Below are positions 46,309 to 55,350 of a stretch of 64,000 nt of DNA, piece after piece (the first letter of the stretch is position 1; each line of letters begins with the position of its first letter). The position numbers and the translations under genes were made by a program. Origin of the DNA: Pantanalinema sp. GBBB05 (GTDB lineage Bacteria; Cyanobacteriota; Cyanobacteriia; Leptolyngbyales; Leptolyngbyaceae). The DNA is taken from the NCBI GenBank assembly GCA_016743235.1, contig VRZD01000028.1, positions 22,277 to 86,276 on the forward strand, in the 5' to 3' direction. The notes under the pieces are model-generated. The model had not been told where the DNA came from and ran no database searches. It saw nothing but the letters and a program-made list of their open reading frames with translations.

Positions 46309-47103
46309 TTAGCAAGCTCCATTTTTCTTGATGACTACCCAGATGGTTTTCAGAATGAGTTGCAGATCATAGGCGATCGACCATTTTCTCTGGTAATCAA
46401 GATCCATAGCGACAATTTCTTCAAAATCGATGACATTCGAGCGACCACTGACTTGCCATTCTCCGGTAATTCCCGGTTTAACATTCAAGCGTTCCCAGTG
46501 ATGCCGTTTGTATCCCATAACTTCATCCACCGTCGGCGGACGAGTTCCCACCAGGCTCATCTGTCCCATGAGTACATTCCAAAATTGGGGGAACTCATCC
46601 AGGCTCGTTTTACGCAGGAAGCGTCCGATCCGGGTAATCCGTGGATCATTCCGATTTTTGAAAATTCCACCTTTGGCTTCGTTGTAAACCAAATGCTTGA
46701 GTTTATCTGCCTCAACAACCATAGAGCGGAACTTCCAGATCCGAAAGGGTTTACCCCGATATCCACACCGAATTTGGCTATAGAAGATCGGACCAGGATT
46801 ATCAAATTGAGTGGCGATCAGCACAGGAATAGCCACCAATCCAGTCAGACTTAGACCAACCAAGGCGCCCACAATATCAATGAATCGCTTCAGCTTATTC
46901 GCGATCGAAGGATGAACTTGCCCTTTTAGCCTCTGATTGGAGCTGGAAATCGCAGGTTGAGTTAGGGGCGATCGCTCTAACACTGCTGAGGGCAGAATTG
47001 GAAATGATTTAGGGGAGGGGCGAGATGTGGTAGTCACGGTTGTAACTGTTCCGCTGATGATGTGTACCTCACCCCTAACATAGGTAGATTCCCTTAGAAA
47101 CAC
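46309..47103 (-). CDS. Initiating sugar transferase (WbaP/RfbP C-terminal type)
   Basis: A 264-residue bacterial sugar transferase: KRFIDIVGALVGLSLTGLVA, PIFYSQIRCGYRGKPFRIWK, FRSMVVEADKLKHLVYNEAK, RITRIGRFLRKTSLDEFPQF and LVGTRPPTVDEV. It moves a sugar-1-phosphate from a UDP-sugar to undecaprenyl phosphate, the first step of exopolysaccharide or wall polymer synthesis. The short form has one re-entrant membrane helix. The frame's only start candidates are non-ATG; GTG 47103 is taken with low certainty because no ribosome site is evident. Confidence 0.88.
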   Translation of the reverse strand: MFLRESTYVRGEVHIISGTVTTVTTTSRPSPKSFPILPSAVLERSPLTQPAISSSNQRLKGQVHPSIANKLKRFIDIVGALVGLSLTGLVAIPVLIATQFDNPGPIFYSQIRCGYRGKPFRIWKFRSMVVEADKLKHLVYNEAKGGIFKNRNDPRITRIGRFLRKTSLDEFPQFWNVLMGQMSLVGTRPPTVDEVMGYKRHHWERLNVKPGITGEWQVSGRSNVIDFEEIVAMDLDYQRKWSIAYDLQLILKTIWVVIKKNGAC

Positions 47104-47367
47104 CAGCGCATCTCAGGACATTTGCGTAATCTTTGAAATGAGAATGCCTTTATGAAGCTAGCATGTTTTTTTCTGGAGAGAAAAAATAGTTGCGGGTGCC
47201 GCCAATAGCAAAGCAATATATATGACAATTTATTACCCCTCGACGCCCATGACGACAGGCTCCTAGAAACAAATGGGTGTCAACACTCCTCTGTGTCAGT
47301 CGATTCGCTGGCTCAGATTCTCAGTATGAACGTCCTACCACCGAAAGTAGCTTTGAATACATTGGTA

Positions 47368-48693
47368 TTACTTGGGCGGTACTGATAGAGGCAATGTCCA
47401 CGGAATTGCTAAGGTTTGCCCAATTTGCCGAGCAACAGCGGCAGCACCATACCGGTTGAGATGGCTAGGATCGAGAAAAAAGTCATTACGATCGACCCAA
47501 CGATCGCCCAGATCATGAAAAATGAGTGAACTCGATCGGGCCACGGTTCTCATATAGGCACGAAACCGCCACTCATAATCACTCCGCACCGGGTCCAGGT
47601 AAATCCGATGCAGAGGCAGATTCACATAAATGAGAGGAATCTTATGGATCTCGGCAAACCGGATGACATTTTTCAGGGCAACTGTGGTCTGCTTGCCATT
47701 TAAATTGAAATCCCGGTAATCACCATCATAACGACCTGCTACCCAAGGGTAGCGATGAAAGTAGGTATTGGGATTGAAGCGATCTGAAACAATTTGAAAG
47801 CCTAAAGCTTCTAAGTAATTCTTGGGTTTTAAGGCTTGCGCTTTTTGGGCATTGGCAGTTTCAGGATTCACTTTTTCGCCATTGGCTTTTTCGGCAGCCG
47901 ATTGGGCGACGGATCCTGCTCCGAACAGATTTTTTAATGTTGTGCTACATAGCAAGGTACTGGCAGGTTGCGGATAGACAAAACTCCCTGGAGCTACACG
48001 TTTAATTCGCACTTGAGGCTGAATGGTTGTGTAGCTGGGTGGCATATCAATACAGATCTGTTTTAGATCGAAGGCATTAATCTCCGGCACCCGTGGACGA
48101 ACTCCCGCCAGTAACTGCTTATGACCAGGTGAACTGATGATTTTGCTATAGGTATGGTCAACTCGTCCATTGTTAAAGGCTCGAGAACCATCTGCCCAGA
48201 TAATCAATTTCGGTAATTGCTGCGGTGCGATCAGGTGTCGCAATGTCCAGTCAGTAGTTTGGGCTGTACCGCCATTTAAACTTAAGTTAAAGATTTTGAG
48301 ATTAGGATAACCCCGTTTCGCGAGGGTCTCTTGCAGAACTACAGGATCAACACCTTGTAATGCCCGTGAACTGCCAACGATCAAAATATCTGGAGCCCCG
48401 TACTCTGCCAAGTAGTTGAGATACAACTGCACCTGGCGATCGAACTGCTCACTATTAAAGCTGGGATAAGGAGAGTAAATAAACTGAGTCAACCTCGGTA
48501 CATCAGCCGAGGGTGGGGCTGCCGATGGTTGAGTAGGAGTTGTCCCACTGACGGGCGTTGGCTCGGGAATGACCACTTGAGCCAGTTGAGGTGCAACTCG
48601 CCCTGCCCCGATAATTCCACTAGCAGCCAGTAGTCCCACTAGAGGCACAAACATCAACAAACGCGACTTCCACACCATGGGAGGTTCACTCAA
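47368..48693 (-). CDS. DUF1574-like membrane-anchored SGNH-type protein
   Basis: A 441-residue protein with one N-terminal membrane helix, a Pro/Thr-rich linker, then an SGNH/AlgX-like fold: DILIVGSSRALQGVDPVVL supplies a catalytic-type Ser and DPSHLNRYGAAAVARQIGQT the Asp-x-x-His. I recall DUF1574 for such cyanobacterial proteins, which resemble O-acetyltransfer or deacetylation enzymes of exopolysaccharide. Its position beside the sugar transferase gene fits a polysaccharide role (inference). A TTG at 48693 has a GGAAG site at the right distance; ATG 48678 is the alternative. Confidence 0.68.
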   Translation of the reverse strand: MSEPPMVWKSRLLMFVPLVGLLAASGIIGAGRVAPQLAQVVIPEPTPVSGTTPTQPSAAPPSADVPRLTQFIYSPYPSFNSEQFDRQVQLYLNYLAEYGAPDILIVGSSRALQGVDPVVLQETLAKRGYPNLKIFNLSLNGGTAQTTDWTLRHLIAPQQLPKLIIWADGSRAFNNGRVDHTYSKIISSPGHKQLLAGVRPRVPEINAFDLKQICIDMPPSYTTIQPQVRIKRVAPGSFVYPQPASTLLCSTTLKNLFGAGSVAQSAAEKANGEKVNPETANAQKAQALKPKNYLEALGFQIVSDRFNPNTYFHRYPWVAGRYDGDYRDFNLNGKQTTVALKNVIRFAEIHKIPLIYVNLPLHRIYLDPVRSDYEWRFRAYMRTVARSSSLIFHDLGDRWVDRNDFFLDPSHLNRYGAAAVARQIGQTLAIPWTLPLSVPPK

Positions 48694-48818
48694 GATCTTC
48701 CTTCAATCAGGTAGTTGAGCTGGTAGACAACAATTCAGGATGACTGCCACGCCTCAACCTGATCCATTCTCCTAGACAATTTGCGAAATGGATCGAAGAT
48801 AGAGGTTTGATCGAGACA

Positions 48819-49814
48819 TTATCCTGATTGACCCACTCCAGCTGGATCGGCAGGGGGAAGACACTGAATCGAAATTTCCGGAGTTCTAGGGTACTGCTGG
48901 AGCAAGTTCAGGAAGTTGGAAAAGTCAAAGCTGCGTGGATCTAACCGCTGACCCGAACGATCGACCGCTTGGTGGGTGGTAATCCGCGCATCCGGCACAC
49001 CTGTTTTGGCGACTAACCAGGCGAGGGATTGATACTGCGCTGGGGTATACCCAGTATGACGACGGGCATTATTGTTACCACTGGGCGGGGTTTCTAGAGA
49101 AATATGATAGGCAAAATTATTCACAGAACCTGCCAGTTTGGGATTCGTTTGAATGGATTCCACGCCATTCAAGCCCACAAAAGCAGAGTTACCAGCCCCA
49201 AAAGCGCGCTTATCAGGCGGAACTAAATAAATAATTGTGCCATCCAAGGCAATTAAGGTGTGATAACTGGCTTGGTCTGCATCTCTAGGGTGGGGAGTTC
49301 GAAATAAGTTAAGGGCACTGCTGGCGGATCCAACCGTTTCATGTAGCACCACGATCGGCTCTAATAAGGCTGGATTACCTTGCAAATCCTGGAGAAACCG
49401 ATCGCCATAATTAGTTGGATCAATTAAGGCAATTTCTTCTCGGGGGGTAAATTCTGGACTAGGTTGAGTCAATACAGTGGCAGATTGTGCTCCTGGAGTT
49501 GCATTATTGTCAGGAACCTGGCGAAACCGAGACAGGCTAACGGCACCAGGCACCAGGCTAATTGAGCGGCGTTGTTGCAACACCCATGTAGGAGGATTCG
49601 TTTGGCGCGGATCAGGCTGTAGCGCACAAGTGCGAGGCAGTGCCTCCTCTAGACTGGAGTTCGGCGGTACGGTGGAAGTATTAGCACGAGCGGGAGTCTC
49701 GAAACCACGGGGAGCAAGTTGTGCCTGACTGGAGCCTAGAGTGAAGACAAGGCTAGTGAAACATAAGGTGACAAGTGCCACTGTTAGTAAGAATTTGCGT
49801 CTCATACTCCTCAT
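48819..49814 (-). CDS. N-acetylmuramoyl-L-alanine amidase (Amidase_2/PGRP type)
   Basis: A 331-residue exported enzyme: signal peptide (RRKFLLTVALVTLCFTSLVF), a Pro-rich linker of about 80 residues, then an Amidase_2 domain with the zinc ligands in IVVLHETVGS, YHISLETPP and TTHQAVDRSGQRLDP. Such enzymes cut the amide bond between muramic acid and the stem peptide in the periplasm. The start at 49814 or 49805 gives the signal peptide; the frame also extends to 49874. It is a single gene between the SGNH-like and GH13 genes. Confidence 0.87.
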   Translation of the reverse strand: MRSMRRKFLLTVALVTLCFTSLVFTLGSSQAQLAPRGFETPARANTSTVPPNSSLEEALPRTCALQPDPRQTNPPTWVLQQRRSISLVPGAVSLSRFRQVPDNNATPGAQSATVLTQPSPEFTPREEIALIDPTNYGDRFLQDLQGNPALLEPIVVLHETVGSASSALNLFRTPHPRDADQASYHTLIALDGTIIYLVPPDKRAFGAGNSAFVGLNGVESIQTNPKLAGSVNNFAYHISLETPPSGNNNARRHTGYTPAQYQSLAWLVAKTGVPDARITTHQAVDRSGQRLDPRSFDFSNFLNLLQQYPRTPEISIQCLPPADPAGVGQSG

Positions 49815-49943
49815 CACAGCAATATCGTAGGTGAGCGATCGCAATGCGTGTAGATTTGTCCCCGTCAGAGTCAATCGTTCAGATGCAGACTACAGACCAG
49901 CAAAAAGCCAATCCCTTGAAATTATCACAGTCTGGGGAGATCA

Positions 49944-49971
49944 ATAGAGGTGTTAACAACAACACCTCTAT
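49944..49971. terminator. Perfect 11-bp inverted repeat after the GH13 gene
   Basis: ATAGAGGTGTT / AACACCTCTAT around AACAAC, about 40 bases past the GH13 stop and upstream of the amidase. There is no T-run, so it may be a factor-dependent terminator, an mRNA-stabilising hairpin or an operator for the amidase gene. Confidence 0.45.
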
Positions 49972-50012
49972 AACAGGTTGACAAATCTAGCGGAGGAGAA
50001 GACGCCTGGAGA

Positions 50013-51665
50013 TTACTGCCAGACTAAAACCTTGGCTTCGTACTCAGGCAAATCAATCAAGATATTTTGATCACCAGCCTCGATATCATAGTCACCGGTC
50101 CACTCGTGCCAGGTGCCATCCGCTGGAAAATTAGGCACTCGATAACCTGCCAGGTAATTATCGGAGAAGTTAGCAACAACCACAACCCGCGAGCCTTCAT
50201 CATTCCAGCGCACATACGCTAAAACACCGGAATCGGGATCTTCATGAAAGAAATCAATATTCGCGGTATATAGAGCATGATTCGCTTTGCGAAGGCTAAT
50301 TAAGCCCTTGTAGTACTCGAATAAGCCGCGATTTAGATCATTGCCTAATAAAGTCCAATCCACTTTGTTTGGCTCGATCGTTTTATATTTACTTTCGCCA
50401 AACTCCTGCCCCATCCAAATCAGCGGCACTCCCATTGCCGTCATCAGCAACGCGGCTCCCAGTTTGACCCGTTTAAACGCCGCTTCATCTAGAATGCCGC
50501 GATCGCCCAGATCTGCCATGATCCGATTGTGGTCATGGTTCGACAGATAATTGACTACGTTTGTTGCCCCCAAAAAGCCTTGGCGTTTGGCATCCAGAAC
50601 ATCCTTCAGGCGTTCAAAGTCAAGAGTGTCACCGCAGATATGTTCCAGAACGCAATGATAGAAGCTGTCATGCCAACAGCCATCCATCGGACCATCCACA
50701 TTGGTAATGCTAGTGGTCTCCGGAATATGCTCCGCCACGTTATAAAACGGTTTGGCTCCGGCTGTTTGTTTCGCTTCCTGCACAATCCAGTGCATAAAGT
50801 CATAATTGGCGATCTGCCGAGCCGCATCGAAACGAATGCCATCGATATGATATTCCTCAACCCAAAACCGCACCGTATCGCCAATAAAGCGACGGGCAGG
50901 ATAGGTATCTAATGCTTCATCATATAATTCGTAATTAAATTCTGGACCCCAGTTATTATCTGGGTCACGGGGTTCATGATGATACCAATAGTCATGATCA
51001 ATTTGGGTCAAAGGACTAGAGGCTTCAGAATGGTTATAGATCCCATCCATCAGCACTCGCATGCCCCGAGCATGGCATTCATCGATCAAATGCTTTAAAT
51101 CTGCGGTGGTTCCGTAGCTGGATTCAGTAGCAAAAAAGTAGCGAGGGTTATACCCCCAACTGTAATCTCCGGGATATTCTTTGACTGGCATCAGCTCGAT
51201 CGCGTTAATCCCTAACTCACAGAGATAATCCAGCTTCTCGAGCACATGTTTATATTTGCCACGCGGTTTTGGATCATCTTCGCCACCGGAGAAGTCCGCT
51301 ACATGTAATTCATAAATTACCAGTTCATGATCAGCCGGTAGCGGCTTATCGTCGTGTTTCCAAACATAGGTATCGACGATCGGTTCCCCATCTTTAATCC
51401 AAATCACGCCATTCTGAGTCGGATCATCAATATTAGTGGCATAGGGATCAACAACTTCTACCCATTGATCCGGTTCTAGAAACCAACTTTTCGACTGCAC
51501 CCGAAATTTATATTGATAGGTGCCATCTTCCAACTCGACCATGGTTCTAAAAAAACCATCGTCTCCCTTTTGCATCGGGATATCTTGCCAGTCAGAAAAT
51601 GAACCAATTAACGCAACACCTTTGTTGTAAGGAGCAAATAGTTTAAATTCAATTGCCTTTGCCAT
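50013..51665 (-). CDS. GH13 alpha-amylase/branching-enzyme-like protein with CBM48
   Basis: A 550-residue cytoplasmic enzyme. Residues 1-100 are a CBM48 carbohydrate-binding domain (FKLFAPYNKGVALIGSFSDW). The GH13 barrel follows: VLMDGIYNHS, DGIRFDAARQI (nucleophile Asp), FYNVAEHIPE (acid Glu) and VNYLSNHDHNR (transition-state Asp). The C-terminal domain is an all-beta sheet. It is close to glycogen branching enzyme or trehalohydrolase in style but shorter than cyanobacterial GlgB; exact action on alpha-glucan is uncertain. It stands alone upstream of the amidase. Confidence 0.88.
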   Translation of the reverse strand: MAKAIEFKLFAPYNKGVALIGSFSDWQDIPMQKGDDGFFRTMVELEDGTYQYKFRVQSKSWFLEPDQWVEVVDPYATNIDDPTQNGVIWIKDGEPIVDTYVWKHDDKPLPADHELVIYELHVADFSGGEDDPKPRGKYKHVLEKLDYLCELGINAIELMPVKEYPGDYSWGYNPRYFFATESSYGTTADLKHLIDECHARGMRVLMDGIYNHSEASSPLTQIDHDYWYHHEPRDPDNNWGPEFNYELYDEALDTYPARRFIGDTVRFWVEEYHIDGIRFDAARQIANYDFMHWIVQEAKQTAGAKPFYNVAEHIPETTSITNVDGPMDGCWHDSFYHCVLEHICGDTLDFERLKDVLDAKRQGFLGATNVVNYLSNHDHNRIMADLGDRGILDEAAFKRVKLGAALLMTAMGVPLIWMGQEFGESKYKTIEPNKVDWTLLGNDLNRGLFEYYKGLISLRKANHALYTANIDFFHEDPDSGVLAYVRWNDEGSRVVVVANFSDNYLAGYRVPNFPADGTWHEWTGDYDIEAGDQNILIDLPEYEAKVLVWQ

Positions 51666-51963
51666 ATATACCCCAGAGAGATTTGATGCTGCATGATTGC
51701 GGCAATGCAGTTATTGTCCGGGGTTAGAGGGATGACCCACATCTTCCTACAGACAAGGAATTTCTTGAGGTAGGAATACCTCTCCTGGAAGAGTTGAATG
51801 GCAAAGCTGAGATTGCAATTTGTTAAACGGTCACATTTAGCACACTAACCCCGTGTGATTTCCGATACTCTGACGAACATTTATGATAGTGAGCGCAATG
51901 ACCCTAACTTCATCCCTTTCACTCTCAATCCCTACATAATCGATCTTAGGAGAGTTCAATCCA

Positions 51964-53145
51964 GTGAGTATGCGTCCATCTCTGTTGATACCACGGCGGC
52001 AAGTGCTTCGGGGACTACTGGCAACCGCCGCCTTTGCTGCCACGAGTTCTAAATTAGTCGGCTGTAGTTCTACCAGCACCGAAGCTGGCAGCTCAGGCAG
52101 TGCTTCTGATGCCAAGCCATTAGTGATTGGGTTTATTTATGTAGGGGCAAAAGATGATTATGGCTGGAATCAAGCCCATGCGCTTGGGGCACAGGCGATC
52201 GCTAGCTTGTCAGGAATAAAATTGGTTGAACAAGCGAGTGTTCCAGAAACCAAAGAAGTTCAAGAGGTCATGCAAAGCATGATCGAGCAGGATGGGGCAA
52301 GCATTATATTCCCAACGTCATTTGGCTACTTTAATCCCCATGTGATTGAAATAGCTAAACAATATCCTGATGTGCAATTTTTCCATTGCTCCACACTATG
52401 GCAGGAAGGCATGCCAACCAATATCGGCAATTACTATGCCGATACGGATGAAGGGCAATATGTGGCTGGGCGAATTGCCGCTCAAACTACGAAAACAGGC
52501 AAGTTAGGCTTCGTGGCAGCTAAGCCTGTGAACCCGGTGCTGCGGAATATCAATGGCTTCATCATGGGCGCCCGTAGCATTAAGCCAGATATTGAAATGA
52601 AAGTGATCTTCACGGGCGATTGGAATGTTCCCGTGAAAGAGGCTGAAGCCACCAACTCCCTGGCTGATCAACAAGTAGATGTGGTGGGAGTTCATGTAGA
52701 TAGCCCCAAAGTTGTGATTGAAACGGCTGAGAAACGAGGCATCTTTTCTTCTGGTTACCATACGGATCAGTTGGCTTTGGCACCTAAGGGGTATCTCACT
52801 GGCACTGCTTTCCACTGGGGACAAATCTATAAAGAGTATGTAGAAGGGCTGCAAGCCGGCAAGAAAGTCACTGATGGTGGCATTCCCCGCTTTATTCAGG
52901 GCAGCTTAAAAGAAAAGTATGTGCAGATGGCACCTTTTGGACCGGCTGTAGCCGATGCTGTGAAGCAAGATGCTACTAAAACAGAAAATCAGATCGCTGA
53001 TGGGACGTTGATGATTTACACGGGAGAGATTAAGGACAACGGTGGCAAGGTCAGAATTCCCAAAGGGACAGCGTATAAATTGACCGATCCGGCATTAGAC
53101 AAGATTGATTGGCTGGCAGATGGTGTCCAAGGCAGTGTGAGCTAA
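51964..53145 (+). CDS. BMP-family ABC transporter substrate-binding lipoprotein
   Basis: A 393-residue periplasmic binding protein of the basic membrane protein (BmpA/Med) family. The leader PRRQVLRGLLATAAFAATSS has a twin-arginine pair and leads to the lipobox LVGC at residue 34. The mature part starts VIGFIYVGAKDDYGWNQAHA and contains IGNYYADTDEGQYVAGRIAA and HVDSPKVVIETAEKRGIFSSG. BMP proteins bind purine nucleosides, purines or related compounds. It is first in a five-gene operon; the stop overlaps the next start by one base (TAATG). GTG 51964 has AGGAGA nine bases upstream. Confidence 0.92.
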   Translation: MSMRPSLLIPRRQVLRGLLATAAFAATSSKLVGCSSTSTEAGSSGSASDAKPLVIGFIYVGAKDDYGWNQAHALGAQAIASLSGIKLVEQASVPETKEVQEVMQSMIEQDGASIIFPTSFGYFNPHVIEIAKQYPDVQFFHCSTLWQEGMPTNIGNYYADTDEGQYVAGRIAAQTTKTGKLGFVAAKPVNPVLRNINGFIMGARSIKPDIEMKVIFTGDWNVPVKEAEATNSLADQQVDVVGVHVDSPKVVIETAEKRGIFSSGYHTDQLALAPKGYLTGTAFHWGQIYKEYVEGLQAGKKVTDGGIPRFIQGSLKEKYVQMAPFGPAVADAVKQDATKTENQIADGTLMIYTGEIKDNGGKVRIPKGTAYKLTDPALDKIDWLADGVQGSVS

Positions 53146-54293
53146 TGATGATGCTAAAAACCACAACTTGGCGCAAGACCGCCGAAGCGATCGCTATTCC
53201 GATCGGAGCGCTACTCGTCGCTCTCATGTTGTTCGGGATCTTTTGCGCCTTTTGTGGCAAAAATCCCCTGGCTGTCTATGGTCTGATCTATAGTTCTGCC
53301 TTTGGCAACTGGCGAGTGTTTCAAGGGACGTTGCTACGGGCGGCTCCGCTGATGCTGACGGCATTATGTACGGCGTTACCTGCTCGACTAGGTTTAATGA
53401 TTATTGGCAATGAAGGGGCACTAGTCGTTGGTGGTGTTGCGGCTGTGATCACGGGGTTAGTCTTGTCCTACGGTAGCGTCACTCCTTCTGCCGAACAATT
53501 ACAGCAGGTATTAGCCATTCCGCCGATTCTAGTGCAGCTCGGTATGGCACTCGGTAGCATTGTGGCAGGTGGCTTATGGATTGCGGCGGTAGGTGCACTG
53601 CGGCATTACCGAGCTGTCAACGAAACCATTAGCAGTTTGTTGATGAACTATATCGCGATCGCCTTAATGAATCATTTGGTTGGTGGTCCGATTAAAGATC
53701 CGGGTGAAACGATTAAGGCATCTAGCTTTGTGCTACCAGACATCAACCGACTAGCCAATCTGCCCACGACCCGAATTCACTACGGGTTACTCTATGGCAT
53801 TATCGTTTGCGTGATTGCCTATTTTCTGATTCAGCACACGACCTTTGGGTTTGCCGCTCGCACGGCTGGGGGCAATATCAAAGCCGCCCGGATCGCGGGA
53901 TTACCCGTTGGCAAACTGACCGTAATGATTTGCTTCCTGGCAGGCTCCTGTGCAGGATTGGCTGGCATGGTAGAAGTCGCCGCGGTCCATGGACGGGTCA
54001 ATGAATCGCTCGTGGCAGGCTATGGCTACACCGGAATTCTGGTCGCCTTTGTGGCGCGATATAACCCGATCGCCTGCACGATCGTCTCCATTCTATTAGG
54101 TGGCATTCTCGCCAGTAGCGGTGCCCTCCAGCGCAATTTAACCATGCCTGATGCGACGGCTCTGGTATTTCAAGGCTTGGTCTTTCTAGTCATCCTCTAC
54201 AGCGATTCCCTCTATGGGCGCTTGCAGATCTTCAAAGATCCAGGACCTAAAGCCGCTGTACCACCAGCGGCTTCAACGACAATTCCAGCCTGA
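53145..54293 (+). CDS. ABC transporter permease, nucleoside/BMP type (first)
   Basis: A 382-residue permease of the BPD_transp_2 family (RbsC/NupP type) with about eight to ten hydrophobic helices. It shares LRAAPLMLTALCTALPARLG, IGNEGALVVGGVAA, NETISSLLMNYIAIALMNHL and GYGYTGILVAFVARYNPIAC with nucleoside importers that work with BMP proteins. The ATG at 53145 overlaps the stop of the binding protein gene, so translation is coupled. It pairs with the second permease. Confidence 0.93.
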   Translation: MMMLKTTTWRKTAEAIAIPIGALLVALMLFGIFCAFCGKNPLAVYGLIYSSAFGNWRVFQGTLLRAAPLMLTALCTALPARLGLMIIGNEGALVVGGVAAVITGLVLSYGSVTPSAEQLQQVLAIPPILVQLGMALGSIVAGGLWIAAVGALRHYRAVNETISSLLMNYIAIALMNHLVGGPIKDPGETIKASSFVLPDINRLANLPTTRIHYGLLYGIIVCVIAYFLIQHTTFGFAARTAGGNIKAARIAGLPVGKLTVMICFLAGSCAGLAGMVEVAAVHGRVNESLVAGYGYTGILVAFVARYNPIACTIVSILLGGILASSGALQRNLTMPDATALVFQGLVFLVILYSDSLYGRLQIFKDPGPKAAVPPAASTTIPA

Positions 54294-54346
54294 TGACTTT
54301 TTGGTCTAATTCTGTAAATCAAGCGTAGCTGAGGGGATAGGACGGT

Positions 54347-55306
54347 ATGGCAACAGAAGCGATCGGCTGGTTAGGGGTTCCATTAGGGATTTTGGCAGGC
54401 ACATTACGGGGAAGTGCGCCATTCTTGTTTGTCAGTTTAGGGGAGTGTTTAACGGAAAAAAGCGGCAAGATTAACCTGGGGCTGGAAGGAACGTTATTAA
54501 TGGGGGCAATGAGTGCCTATGCGATTTCTTACCTGGGCGTGTCGCAGTGGAATATGTCTCCAGCCATTTCGCCATGGATTGGGGTGCTCGTTGCTGGATT
54601 GGCCGGAATGGGAATGGGACTGATTCATGCCTGGTTATCCCAACAGCCGCGGGTGAATGATATTGCTGTCGGCATTGCCATGATCATTTTTGGCAGTGGT
54701 TTAGCTTTCTTTCTGGGTAAACCGTTTATTCAGCCCCAAGCGCCTCAACTCCCATCTTTTGAATTAGGGAAGTTGCTCAGCAGTTCTCCGATCGTGCAAT
54801 CCGCACTACAGATTAGCCCGTTGTTTATCTTAGGAGTTCTCCTAGCTCCAGCGATGAACTGGTTTTTCAAATCTACCCGTCCAGGTCTATTTATTCGCGC
54901 TGTGGGCGATAGTCCTGATGCGGCGTTGGCAATGGGCGTATCGGTGAAGAAAGTGAGGATGCTGTGCATTATTGCGGGTAGCTTTTTAGCTGGGATTGGG
55001 GGTGCCTATTTATCACTGGTTTATCCTGGCAGCTGGACAGAACGGATTTCCAGTGGTCAAGGATTGATGGCAGTTGCTCTCGTGATCTTCGCTCGTTGGA
55101 ATCCGATTCAATGTTTATGGGCCTCGTTATTTTTTGGTGGCGCTCAGGCGATCGGTCCTGCCTTGCAAGCCGTAGGGATTGACAAAGGCTACTACCTATT
55201 TAATGCCGCTCCGTATGTGCTGACACTGTTAATTATGATCCTGACCTGTTCGCCGAAGAAAACGTTGTCCGGTGCACCAGGGGCTTTAGGCAGTATTAAC
55301 GGCTAG
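54347..55306 (+). CDS. ABC transporter permease, nucleoside/BMP type (second)
   Basis: A 319-residue permease, again BPD_transp_2, the shorter partner of the pair: GTLRGSAPFLFVSLGECLTE, KINLGLEGTLLMGAMSAY, VNDIAVGIAMIIFGSG and GEDSP-like RAVGDSPDAALAMGVSVKKV. ISSGQGLMAVALVIFARWNP is a family hallmark. It follows the first permease by 53 bases and precedes the ATPase. Confidence 0.93.
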   Translation: MATEAIGWLGVPLGILAGTLRGSAPFLFVSLGECLTEKSGKINLGLEGTLLMGAMSAYAISYLGVSQWNMSPAISPWIGVLVAGLAGMGMGLIHAWLSQQPRVNDIAVGIAMIIFGSGLAFFLGKPFIQPQAPQLPSFELGKLLSSSPIVQSALQISPLFILGVLLAPAMNWFFKSTRPGLFIRAVGDSPDAALAMGVSVKKVRMLCIIAGSFLAGIGGAYLSLVYPGSWTERISSGQGLMAVALVIFARWNPIQCLWASLFFGGAQAIGPALQAVGIDKGYYLFNAAPYVLTLLIMILTCSPKKTLSGAPGALGSING

Positions 55307-55350
55307 TCCGTGGTTTGGCATACACGCAATTTTCTCCCCAAGAGGCTAAG

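Noticed and set aside
51821..51871. TGT-N9-ACA with a downstream TACTCT box before the BMP operon, as an NtcA promoter
   Set aside because: The standard GTA-N8-TAC core is absent and the spacing to the possible -10 box is about 30 bases rather than about 22, so nitrogen control cannot be claimed.
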